32,144 nt of DNA, taken from contig NZ_JASHIK010000031.1 in NCBI RefSeq assembly GCF_030733745.1, positions 1 to 32,144 on the forward strand, given 5' to 3'. This DNA is from Stappia sp. MMSF_3263 (lineage in GTDB: Bacteria; Pseudomonadota; Alphaproteobacteria; Rhizobiales; Stappiaceae). The notes beneath the pieces were generated by a model. The model did no database searches. It saw nothing but the letters and a program-made list of their open reading frames with translations, and was not told the origin of the DNA. Of the stretch, positions 24,762 to 32,001 are shown one piece after another. Position 1 is the first letter of the stretch, and every line of letters starts with the position of its first letter. The translations under genes were made by a program, and so were the position numbers.

Positions 24762-25798
24762 ACGATCCGGGAGACCGGGGCAGGTCCCCGCGTGCTGTCG
24801 CGCGCGACCACCTCGAACCCGAGATCGACCCACGTCTCCCGTGGATCCTCGCCGGAGAGCGCGGCAATCATCATCTCCATCGCGCGCTGCCCCATGTCGA
24901 GCCGGTAGGTCTTGACGCTGGTCACCGCCGGATTGGCGACGGCCATCATCTCCAGATCGTTGAAGCCGCAAATGCCGATCTGGCGGGGAACGTCGATCCC
25001 GCGCCTCTGGCACTCGAACAGGGCGCCCATTGCCAGGTCGTCATTGTTGCAAAGGATCGCGTCCGTGTCTGGCGCGCGGGCGAGCAGGTCGGCGGTCAGT
25101 TCGCAGCCAAGCGTGACGGTCGAGGCGCGCGGCGTGGTGATGATCCGCCGGGGGTCGATAAGGCCCGCTTCTCGGACGATGTCGCGAAACCCTTCGAGAC
25201 GGCGCTGGGTGCGGGGATCGAGCCGGGCGGCGATGAAGCCGGGCTTGCGATAGCCGGCGGCAACCAGGTGGCGAGCCGCGGCGCGCGATGCCTCCAGATG
25301 CGAAAAACCGATCATCATGTCGAACGGCTCGGGGCCCGTCTCCATCACCTGGACGATGCGGCAACTGGCGGAACGCAGCGCGGCTGCGGTGGCGGCCGAC
25401 TGGTCTATGCCGGAAATGATCAGCCCGGCCGGGCGCTGGCTGAGAAAGGTGCGCACCAGCCGCTCCTCCTCCAGCGGCGAATAGCGGGAGTTGCCCAGCT
25501 GGACCTGCCAGTCGGTTCCCTCGGCGCGCGAATAGATGCCCGCCATCACATCGGCAAACACGTTGTTGGTCACCGAGGGGACAATCACGCCGATGACATT
25601 GGTACGCCCCGCGGCGAGTGCCCGGGCGGCCGGATCGGGCACATAACCGAGGCGGTCGATAACGGAGCGGATCTTTTGCAGCGACTTTGCCGAAACCTTG
25701 CCCGGTTCGCGCAGCGCTCGCGACACCGTCATAGCGCTAACACCCGCTTCCCGCGCGACATCCGCGATAGTGATCGCCAAAACACCATTCCTTTTCAT
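24758..25798 (-). CDS. gntR: LacI-family repressor (GntR, gluconate type)
   Basis: A 346-residue LacI/GalR repressor. The HTH ITIADVAREAGVSAMTVSRALREPGKVS (about 9-37) and hinge helix VPDPAARALAAGRTNVIGV precede the periplasmic-binding-like ligand domain (SVTNNVFADVMAGI..., AILCNNDDLAMGALFECQRRGIDVP, ICGFNDLEMMAVANPAVTSV). The last block is typical of gluconate repressors. It is divergent from gluconokinase and a TRAP transporter, which it very probably represses, with gluconate or a phosphorylated form as inducer (inference). A TGTTAGCGCTA element lies both in the divergent promoter and in its own HTH codons. Confidence 0.93.
   Translation of the reverse strand: MKRNGVLAITIADVAREAGVSAMTVSRALREPGKVSAKSLQKIRSVIDRLGYVPDPAARALAAGRTNVIGVIVPSVTNNVFADVMAGIYSRAEGTDWQVQLGNSRYSPLEEERLVRTFLSQRPAGLIISGIDQSAATAAALRSASCRIVQVMETGPEPFDMMIGFSHLEASRAAARHLVAAGYRKPGFIAARLDPRTQRRLEGFRDIVREAGLIDPRRIITTPRASTVTLGCELTADLLARAPDTDAILCNNDDLAMGALFECQRRGIDVPRQIGICGFNDLEMMAVANPAVTSVKTYRLDMGQRAMEMMIAALSGEDPRETWVDLGFEVVARDSTRGPAPVSRIV
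25729..25742. promoter_or_regulatory. Second GntR-type operator inside the repressor gene
   Basis: TCATAGCGCTAACA (25729-25742) contains TAGCGCTA, and its leftward reading shares TGTTAGCGCTA with the promoter operator 129 bp away, centre to centre. It overlaps codons for V-S-A-M in the HTH, where GTT and GCT are unusual choices in this GC-rich DNA. Confidence 0.55.
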
Positions 25799-25849
25799 GA
25801 TCTTGACGGAATTGTACCGGATGGCCGCGAGAATACCAGAGGCAAAGGC

Positions 25850-25877
25850 TTGACAAATGTTAGCGCTACCATATAGC
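25850..25877 (+). promoter_or_regulatory. Gluconokinase/TRAP promoter with embedded GntR operator
   Basis: TTGACA (25850-25855), a 16-base spacer and TATAGC (25872-25877) form a near-consensus sigma-70 promoter. The spacer holds TGTTAGCGCTACCA (25858-25871), one mismatch from a perfect 14-bp LacI-family palindrome, so bound repressor would block RNA polymerase directly. Confidence 0.82.
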
Positions 25878-25904
25878 GTGACGGCGCAAGGGAGGAGTGT
25901 TGGC

Positions 25905-26519
25905 GTGTATCAACCATCGGACACGGGCCGCGCCGTTTCGGCGCGTTGCGTCGTCATCATGGGCGTGTGCGGTGCCGGCAAGAGCCGGCTTGCCGGAGCG
26001 CTGGCCCGTCGGCTTGACGGCGCCTGTGTGGAGGGCGACGATTTTCACAGCGCCGGCGCCAGGAGCCGCATGGCGGCGGGGCAGGCGCTGTCCGATGCCG
26101 AGCGCGAACCCTGGCTGGACGCCATTGCCGCGGCCGCGTGCGCCGCCGCGCGCCCGGCGCGCGATGTGGTGATTGCCTGCTCGGCGCTGCGGCGATCCTA
26201 TCGCGACCGGTTGAGGAGCCGATTGGGCCCGCCGATCTTCTCCGGCCTGGCCTTCGTTCATCTCACAGGCCCGCGCGCGCTGATCGCGGCACGGCTGGCC
26301 GCGCGCGACGATCACTTCGTCGGCGAAAGCCTTCTGGACAGCCAGCTTGCCATTCTGGAGCCGCTTTTGCCCGACGAGGCCGGCTTCACACTCGAGATTT
26401 CCCCGCCGGTCGACGCGGTTGTCGATCGGGCGATGGAAATGCTTGCGGAGCTTGATCCGCAACGAACCGGCGCGGCGGAGGCCGAAGGTGCCCCGGACCG
26501 CCACCACGGATCATCCTAG
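25905..26519 (+). CDS. gntK: Gluconokinase
   Basis: A 204-residue gluconokinase that phosphorylates gluconate to 6-phosphogluconate. The Walker A loop is MGVCGAGKSRLAGALARRL, followed by the substrate motif VEGDDFHSAGARSRMAAGQALSDAEREPWL, then VVIACSALRRSYRDRLR, FVHLTGPRALIAARLAARDDHFVGESLLDSQLAILE. These follow the family order closely. GTG 25905 is preferred because GGGAGGAG lies about 9 bases upstream; an ATG at 25857 in frame lies inside the promoter and operator. It is first in an operon with the TRAP genes, the dctP start being 12 bases after its stop. Confidence 0.95.
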   Translation: MYQPSDTGRAVSARCVVIMGVCGAGKSRLAGALARRLDGACVEGDDFHSAGARSRMAAGQALSDAEREPWLDAIAAAACAAARPARDVVIACSALRRSYRDRLRSRLGPPIFSGLAFVHLTGPRALIAARLAARDDHFVGESLLDSQLAILEPLLPDEAGFTLEISPPVDAVVDRAMEMLAELDPQRTGAAEAEGAPDRHHGSS

Positions 26520-26531
26520 GGAGGAAAACGG

Positions 26532-27554
26532 ATGTTCAAGTCACTCGGAACCATCGCGCTTGCCGCGCTTGCCGGTGCGGCTCTCGCCACCACGGCACTC
26601 GCACAGGATTTCAGCTTCAAGTTTCAGTCGTCGGATCCTGCGGGCAACCCGAATTTCGTGCTGCAGCAAGGCTGGGCCGCCGGCGTGTCGGACAAGACCG
26701 GCGGGCGCATCGCCATCGAGCTTCTGCCGGTGGAATCCATCGTCGCGCATAACGAGACGCAGGACGCCATCGCCGCCGGCATTCTCGACGGCCATGTCAC
26801 CGACACGTCCTACTTCGCCGGCAAGGATCCGGCCTTCGGCCTGATCGCCAATCCGGTCGGCGCCTGGTCGGCGCCCCAGGAAATGTTCGATTTCATGGCG
26901 AAGGGCGGCGGCAAGGAACTGATGAACGAGCTGCTCGAGCCTTACGGCCTGCACTTCATCGGCGCCACCACGCCGGGGCTCGAGGCCTTTGTCTCGAAGA
27001 AGAAGCTCGAGGGCGTCGCCGACCTGCAGGGACTGAAGCTGCGCGCGCCGGAAGGCCTTGTGCAGCAGGTCTTCGCGGCCGCCGGGGCCGCGCCGGTCAA
27101 CCTGCCGGGATCGGAAGTGTTCACCTCGCTCGACAAGGGCGTCATCGACGCGGCCGACTATTCGGTCTTCTCCACCAACCATGCCCAGGGCATGCATGAC
27201 GTGGCTCCCAACCCGGTCTACCCCGGCTTCCACTCCATGCCGCTGGTCGAGATCTCGATCAACAAGGGCAAGTGGGACGCGCTTCCCGACGATCTGAAGG
27301 CAGCGCTTGAGGAGAGCGTTGCGGAATTCGCGCAAAGCCAGGTGGCGGCGCTCGCCGCCAACGACCTGAAGGCTGTCGAGGAGGCGAAGGCCAGCGGCAA
27401 GGTGACCGTCACCGACTGGCCGGCGGAAGAGCGGGCGAAGTTCCGCACCATCGCCACCGGCGAATGGGCCAAGGTCGCGGAGCGTTCGGAAAACGCCCGC
27501 AAGGTCTACGACACGCTGACCGGCTACCTCAAGGAAAACGGCCTGATGCAATAA
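26532..27554 (+). CDS. TRAP transporter solute receptor, DctP family
   Basis: A 340-residue periplasmic receptor. The signal peptide MFKSLGTIALAALAGAALAT ends at LA-QDF. Mature DctP features are a starting SFKFQSSDPAGNPNF, LVSKKKLEGVADLQGLKLRAPEG with the conserved ligand-gripping Arg, and VFTSLDKGVIDAADYSVFSTNHAQGMHDVA. It delivers a carboxylate to the QM permease; gluconate or a related sugar acid is the probable ligand because gluconokinase is encoded 12 bases upstream. AGGGAGGAAAACGG just before ATG is a strong ribosome site. A hairpin terminator follows before dctQ. Confidence 0.94.
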   Translation: MFKSLGTIALAALAGAALATTALAQDFSFKFQSSDPAGNPNFVLQQGWAAGVSDKTGGRIAIELLPVESIVAHNETQDAIAAGILDGHVTDTSYFAGKDPAFGLIANPVGAWSAPQEMFDFMAKGGGKELMNELLEPYGLHFIGATTPGLEAFVSKKKLEGVADLQGLKLRAPEGLVQQVFAAAGAAPVNLPGSEVFTSLDKGVIDAADYSVFSTNHAQGMHDVAPNPVYPGFHSMPLVEISINKGKWDALPDDLKAALEESVAEFAQSQVAALAANDLKAVEEAKASGKVTVTDWPAEERAKFRTIATGEWAKVAERSENARKVYDTLTGYLKENGLMQ

Positions 27555-27572
27555 GCTCTGCATCCGCAGGCT

Positions 27573-27604
27573 CCGGGCGCGGGGGTGTCCCGCGCCCGGT
27601 TTTT
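27573..27604 (+). terminator. Intra-operon terminator between dctP and dctQ
   Basis: CCGGGCGCGGG and CCCGCGCCCGG make a perfect 11-bp stem with a 5-base loop GGTGT, followed by TTTTT. Partial termination here would give more receptor than permease. Confidence 0.85.
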
Positions 27605-27618
27605 CCGGGGAGACAATC

Positions 27619-28203
27619 ATGACGGAACCGCAGGACGTGCCGGGAGAAAGTGCGGAGGAGGTCGGAGCGATCCCCGAGGCCGGCGCGATCGGGCGTGCCA
27701 TCGATCGCGGCGGGCTGGTCTTTGCCGCGGGCATCGTTCTCTCGATGGCCGTACTCATCAACGAGGTTGTGCTGCGCTATCTTTTCAATGCGCCGACCAT
27801 CTGGGCGCATGAGACGACGATCTTCCTGTGTGGGATCGCCTTCATCTATGGCGGCCTCTACTGCACCGCCCGCGACCGGCACATCCGCGTCGTGCTGATC
27901 TACGATGCGCTACCGCCCGGTGCGCGGCGGGCGTTCGACGTGATCATCTCGCTGATCTGCGCAGCGTCGAGCGCGATGTTCGCCTTCGCCGCCTGGGTGA
28001 TGGTGCAGCGCGCCGCCTTCCGGCCCGACGGATCGTTCCGCCTGGAGCGTTCGGGCAGTGCCTGGGATCCGGTCTACCCCGGCCTCGTGAAGGTCTTCCT
28101 GCTTGCCGTGCTTGCGGTCATGGCCGTGCAGTTCCTGGTGCTCGCCGTCAATTACGCAAGGGGCAATACCTCGAAGGGCGCCAACGGGATGGGTGATCGC
28201 TGA
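27619..28203 (+). CDS. TRAP transporter small permease, DctQ family
   Basis: A 194-residue membrane protein with four predicted helices: about 35-55 (GLVFAAGIVLSMAVLI), 68-90 (WAHETTIFLCGIAFIYGGLY), 115-135 (VIISLICAASSAMFAFAAWV) and 160-182 (FLLAVLAVMAVQFLVLA). The LFNAPTIWAHE and ARDRHIRVV segments are typical of DctQ. It forms the membrane domain with the DctM protein. GGGGAGA precedes ATG 27619. Its stop codon shares one base with the dctM start. Confidence 0.92.
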   Translation: MTEPQDVPGESAEEVGAIPEAGAIGRAIDRGGLVFAAGIVLSMAVLINEVVLRYLFNAPTIWAHETTIFLCGIAFIYGGLYCTARDRHIRVVLIYDALPPGARRAFDVIISLICAASSAMFAFAAWVMVQRAAFRPDGSFRLERSGSAWDPVYPGLVKVFLLAVLAVMAVQFLVLAVNYARGNTSKGANGMGDR

Positions 28204-29519
28204 TGGAGATCTTCGGTTCGCTCCAGCCGCTCGGGATCGAGGGCGGCACCTTCCTGATGTTTGCCCTGCTGCTCGGCCTGCTGGTTACCGGCATACCGCT
28301 TGCCTTCGTCACCCTGCTTGTCGCGCTTATCTTTGCGCTGGGCTGGTTCGGGCCGACCGTCGTGCCGCTGATCACCAGCCGGGTCTATTCGTTCGTCTCG
28401 TCCTTTGTCTTCGTTTCCGTGCCGATGTTCGTGCTGATGGCGGCGATCCTCGACCGCTCCGGCATTGCCCGCGATCTCTTCGATGCGATGCGCCTTGTCG
28501 GCGGGCGGCTGCGCGGTGGTGTCGCCATCCAGACCATCGTCGTTGCGGTGATCCTCGCCGCCATGAGCGGCATCATCGGCGGCGAGGTGGTGCTGCTCGG
28601 ACTGGTCGCCCTGCCGCAGATGCTGCGGCTCGGCTACGACAAGCATCTGGCCATCGGCGTCGTCTGCGCCGGCGGTGCGCTCGGCACCATGGTGCCGCCC
28701 TCGATCGTGCTGATCATCTATGGCCTGACCGCGAATGTCTCCGTCGGCGATCTCTTCACCGCCGCCTTCCTTCCGGGGCTGATGCTGGCAGGTTTCTATG
28801 TCGCCTATGTGCTGATCCGGGCGAGGCTCAATCCGGCGCTCGCACCCGTTCCGGACGGACCGGATGAGCCGCTTGCCGAAAAACTGCGCCTGCTCAAGGG
28901 GCTGATCCTGCCGCTGCTGGTCGTTGCCGGCGTGCTCGGGTCGATCTATGGCGGCATCGCGAGCGTGACGGAAGCCTCCGCCGTCGGGGTCTTCGGCGTC
29001 ATCGTCTCGACGATCCTGCGCGGCGAGTTCACGTTTGCCCTGATGAAGGGCGCGGCCCTGCAGACGCTTCAGACGGTGGGCATGATCGTGTGGATCGGCA
29101 TCGGTGCAAGCGCGCTCGTGGGCGTGTTCAACCTGATGGGCGGCATCCGCTTCGTCTCCACCCTGATCACCGGCATTTCCGACTATCCGATCGTCATCCT
29201 GCTGTTCATGATGCTGATCCTGTTTGTGCTTGGCATGTTCCTGGACTGGGTCGGCATAGCGCTGCTGACCATGCCGATCTTCGTGCCGATTATCGTCAAG
29301 CTCGGGTATGATCCGGTATGGTTCGGCGTGCTGTTCTGCATGAACATGCAGGTGTCGTTCCTGTCGCCGCCCTTCGGACCGGCCGCCTTCTACCTGAAGA
29401 GCGTGGCCCCGCCCGGCATCTCGCTGGCAACGATCTTCCGCTCGCTGCTGCCCTTCATCGCCATGCAGGTGCTGGCGGTGGCGATCCTGATCGTCTTTCC
29501 GGGGATCACCGGACGCTGA
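28203..29519 (+). CDS. TRAP transporter large permease, DctM family
   Basis: A 438-residue polytopic transporter subunit (about 12 helices) that couples ion movement to uptake. Family marks include FLMFALLLGLLVTGIPLAF, FVSVPMFVLMAAILDRSGIARDLFDAM, GGALGTMVPPSIVLIIYG and the closing GVLFCMNMQVSFLSPPFGPAAFYLK. The start overlaps the dctQ stop (TGATG at 28201-28205). It completes the gluconokinase-dctPQM unit. A small dyad CCTGAC-GCAG-GTCAGG (29528-29543) lies between it and the convergent FkbM gene. Confidence 0.95.
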   Translation: MEIFGSLQPLGIEGGTFLMFALLLGLLVTGIPLAFVTLLVALIFALGWFGPTVVPLITSRVYSFVSSFVFVSVPMFVLMAAILDRSGIARDLFDAMRLVGGRLRGGVAIQTIVVAVILAAMSGIIGGEVVLLGLVALPQMLRLGYDKHLAIGVVCAGGALGTMVPPSIVLIIYGLTANVSVGDLFTAAFLPGLMLAGFYVAYVLIRARLNPALAPVPDGPDEPLAEKLRLLKGLILPLLVVAGVLGSIYGGIASVTEASAVGVFGVIVSTILRGEFTFALMKGAALQTLQTVGMIVWIGIGASALVGVFNLMGGIRFVSTLITGISDYPIVILLFMMLILFVLGMFLDWVGIALLTMPIFVPIIVKLGYDPVWFGVLFCMNMQVSFLSPPFGPAAFYLKSVAPPGISLATIFRSLLPFIAMQVLAVAILIVFPGITGR

Positions 29520-29538
29520 TCAGGGAACCTGACGCAGG

Positions 29539-30174
29539 TCAGGTCCGCAGATCCCAGCGCTCCCAGATGAAGGGGTAGCGCCAGACAAGGTCGTGGGTCG
29601 CCGAGAGTTTCTCGGCGATCCGCGCGTAGCGCTCCCGGCTGTCGTCGCCGATCAGGTGGAACTGTACGACGAGATGACGAATGGCGGCGACCTGTCCCTC
29701 GGCGATCAGATCTTCAAGGGCGGGATATTCGTCGCCTTCGATGTTGAGCTTCATCAGGTCGACAGGGCGTCCGGCGGCCCGAACCACGTCGGAGGCACGG
29801 CGCAGCGTCACCTCGACGGTGTCCCCCTCCTGCTTGCGCTGGGTGCTGCTCCCGTCATTGTCATAGACGAGACTGGCGGTGCCGTTGAAATCCGACAGTC
29901 CGGCGCATTCCAGTGTGACGTTGGGCAGGCGTTCCAGAAGTGATGCTGCCTTCTTGCAGAACTCCGGTGCAGGCTCGAAGGCAAGCACGTTCGGGCTGCC
30001 GTTCTTCGAGATCCTGGCCGAGAAGTCGCCCTTGTAGAAACCTGCATCCACCACCAGCGACGCGGGGCCGAGTTCGAAGTCGGTCAGCAACCGCTCATCT
30101 CCCTTCGCCCGCTTCCAGCGCTTGATCGCGCGATATTGGGGATCGAGTGCGAAGCGGATCAGATTGAAACCCAT
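29539..30174 (-). CDS. FkbM-family methyltransferase
   Basis: A 211-residue SAM-dependent methyltransferase. Motif I is VVDAGFYKGDFSARI (about 44-58), then VLAFEPAPEFCKKA, and the family motif VDLMKLNIEGDEYPALEDL (about 145-163). FkbM-type enzymes O-methylate sugars or antibiotics, often in polysaccharide biosynthesis. ATG 30174 is preferred: the frame is open 58 codons upstream, but that part is Arg/Gly/Ala-rich without homology; no good ribosome site is visible for either start. Next to it, in the same direction, lies a sulfotransferase, suggesting joint modification of an exported glycan. The gap 30175-30357 shows no gene. Confidence 0.88.
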   Translation of the reverse strand: MGFNLIRFALDPQYRAIKRWKRAKGDERLLTDFELGPASLVVDAGFYKGDFSARISKNGSPNVLAFEPAPEFCKKAASLLERLPNVTLECAGLSDFNGTASLVYDNDGSSTQRKQEGDTVEVTLRRASDVVRAAGRPVDLMKLNIEGDEYPALEDLIAEGQVAAIRHLVVQFHLIGDDSRERYARIAEKLSATHDLVWRYPFIWERWDLRT

Positions 30175-30357
30175 GGAAGCGGCTCTCTTGGCGGAACAGC
30201 GGCCGTCTCCAGGCCTTGTTGCGCCCGGATTCGCTCGCCCGCAGCCGCCCTGCCGCGCGCGCGGAGACAGGGATTGCAGCTTGGCCGCCGGAAAGCAAGT
30301 CCCGCGGAGCCGGGCTTGTCGCGAAGCAGCGCCGCCCTCCCGGAGCATTGATCCCGA

Positions 30358-31023
30358 TCAGAACGTGTAGCCGAAGCGGGCGATGTCGTCGCGGTGACGG
30401 CTTGCGACCAGCTCGATGCCGGCATCGTCGTAATAGCTTTGATAGTCGGCGCGGGAGGAGGAGTTGGCGCGCTGATCGGGCACGCTGGTGGCAAGGTCGA
30501 GATCTTCCAGCATGGCGCGGAGATCTTCCTCCAGCCGCTCCTGCCGCAGCACGCTGTCGACGGTCATCACGCCCTTTTCATCAGTGATGTAGTCCAGAAG
30601 CTGCTTGCGGATATAGCGGGTCGGCGATGTCGGCGCCTCGTCATCCGCCAGCCAGGAAAGGTAGTCCGTGAAGTCGAAATTCTGGAACAGCTCTACCTCG
30701 GTCGGCATCCCCGACCGGCCGCGACCCTTGTCCTGTTTCAGGTAGTGAAACCAGGACACGTGCCAATCCCAGGGATTGCGGACGACGGTGAAGACATGCA
30801 TCGCGCCAAGATCGATGCGATGACGGTCGAACACCTGCTGGTATTGCCGCCACGTCAGGTGGCCGCGCGCATCGCGCAGACGTCGGGAGGGGCACTTGGT
30901 GATCCATGGCAGGAACGCTTGCTCGACGAAGGAGCCTCCGCATTTGGGAATGTGGAGGAACATCAGGTTCCGTTTGAGGGGGCGCCGCAAAAGCCCCTGT
31001 TTCCGGTTGGTTGGTACAAGCAA
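30358..31023 (-). CDS. Sulfotransferase family protein (PAPS-dependent)
   Basis: A 221-residue carbohydrate-type sulfotransferase (sulfotransferase_2 fold). The 5'-phosphosulfate loop is LMFLHIPKCGGSFVEQAF (about 20-37), and the 3'-phosphate region is HVFTVVRNPWDWHVSWFHYL (about 75-94), both in expected order and spacing. It should transfer sulfate from PAPS to a glycan hydroxyl. The start is uncertain: TTG 31023 gives the usual short N-terminal strand before the P-loop, while ATG 30963 would begin directly at MFLHIPKCGG; both lack a clear ribosome site. It ends where the FkbM leader begins, and AT-rich DNA that could hold its promoter lies upstream. Confidence 0.87.
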   Translation of the reverse strand: MLVPTNRKQGLLRRPLKRNLMFLHIPKCGGSFVEQAFLPWITKCPSRRLRDARGHLTWRQYQQVFDRHRIDLGAMHVFTVVRNPWDWHVSWFHYLKQDKGRGRSGMPTEVELFQNFDFTDYLSWLADDEAPTSPTRYIRKQLLDYITDEKGVMTVDSVLRQERLEEDLRAMLEDLDLATSVPDQRANSSSRADYQSYYDDAGIELVASRHRDDIARFGYTF

Positions 31024-31335
31024 GATATCGCTCGTTTTTCTATTGTAAAAATCGCTAAGACTACTCGATCGCGAGGTAGTTTGTGTTTGTGTGTTCCGTT
31101 ATCCAGATAAAGTTGCATGTGTTCGTCGATTATGTCAGAAATATGTCAATATATATTCGAAACTTATCAATAATTACGTGATCGATGACTAGGCATTGAA
31201 ATGCATTTCATTCTTCTGAGCGCAGTTTTCGTGGAAAATTCTGCTTGCCTTTGCGGCAGGTCGTGCCGGACGTCCGATAACGAGGGACGAAACCGGCAAG
31301 GGGCGGAAGCGCCGGGCGCGCTCCGGCCGGTCTCG
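31024..31335. other. AT-rich intergenic island with a 14-bp palindrome
   Basis: Roughly 31024-31215 is markedly AT-rich compared with the rest of the window. It holds TGAAATGCATTTCA, a perfect 14-bp palindrome (31197-31210), a near-palindrome CTACTCGATCGCGAGGTAG around 31062-31080, and a repeated TATGTCA near 31125-31150. No coding sequence is convincing. A GC-rich imperfect hairpin ACCGGC...GCCGGT lies around 31290-31335. Confidence 0.5.
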
Positions 31336-31423
31336 TTCCGGCCTCAGGTTGGTTTCACCCTGCGGACTTCACTGAACTTCAGTTTGGCGAAGTACTGGTT
31401 CGCCTCCTGCTTGACGATCGGGA

Positions 31424-31750
31424 TCAGGATGTCGGGTACGAAGCCGACCTCGATCCGCAGCAACTGGGGGCCGGCCGCGTTTTGATTGTCATGGTGACGC
31501 TGGACAAGACGAGCGACGACGCCCTCGACCGCTTCAACGAGGCGGTCTGCAGGATTCCGGAACTTCAGAGCTGCCCGCTGATCGCCGGAAATTTCGATTA
31601 TCTGCTGAAGGTCCGCACGCATGATATCGCGCCTTGCCGCGCGGTTCCGGGGACAAGACCGGCAAGCTGCCGAACGTGCACCAGACGCATTCATTCGTCG
31701 CGATGGAACTGGTCAAGGATGTGGTGACGGTACCGGTGCCACTCGAGTGA
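31424..31750 (+). pseudogene. Remnant of an Lrp/AsnC-family regulator
   Basis: The reading frame shows GYEADLDPQQLGAG...VMVTLDKTSDDALDRFNEAVCRIPELQSCPLIAGNFDYLLKVRTHDIA, the effector (RAM) domain of Lrp/AsnC regulators. About 31641-31651 the frame breaks by one base. The shifted frame continues with GDKTGKLPNVHQTHSFVAMELVKDVVTVPVPLE to TGA 31748-31750, the expected C-terminus. The residues across the break (PCRAVP) are also degenerate where AYRRFL is expected. The DNA-binding N-terminal half is missing or unrecognisable upstream of about 31424, where frames seem scrambled. It is therefore a decayed fragment; a sequencing error could explain the frameshift but not the lost HTH. Confidence 0.78.
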
Positions 31751-31794
31751 GCGGGGGCCTCGAGGGGCGGCGGCGCGTCCTGTCGCCGTAAACT

Positions 31795-32001
31795 CTAGGA
31801 CGCCGGCTCTGTCAGGGGCGTTGCCGGATGGTCTCCCTGCGCGATCCGTGCAAGCGCGGCATGGGCGGCTGCAATCGCGGGGGCGCTCGGGATGTCGGTG
31901 TCGGTCTGCGACGAGGCTGTTCGGGGCTGGCCCGAAGACGCCCTGGCGCTGTCCTGCGCCCGGCCCGACCAGTGGTTTTCCCAGCGAAGCGACCAGCTCA
32001 T
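31795..32001 (-). CDS. Small hypothetical protein (68 residues)
   Basis: A short frame with a near-perfect ribosome site (AGGAGGG at 32012-32006, five bases before ATG 32001). The product begins MSWSLRWENHWSGRAQDS, is Ser/Thr/Gln-rich in the middle and ends in an Ala-rich helix (PAIAAAHAALARIAQGD). It has no signal peptide or membrane segment, and I do not recognise it. Reality as a gene rests mainly on the ribosome site. Confidence 0.45.
   Translation of the reverse strand: MSWSLRWENHWSGRAQDSARASSGQPRTASSQTDTDIPSAPAIAAAHAALARIAQGDHPATPLTEPAS

Noticed and set aside
31201-31485. Plus-strand 94-codon frame in the AT-rich island
   Set aside because: No ribosome site or family features; it ends inside the Lrp remnant in another frame.
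31344-31694. Minus-strand 116-codon frame over the Lrp remnant
   Set aside because: Most of it is antisense to the clear Lrp RAM domain. Its last 30 residues look protein-like, which I noted under the pseudogene, but not enough to call a gene.
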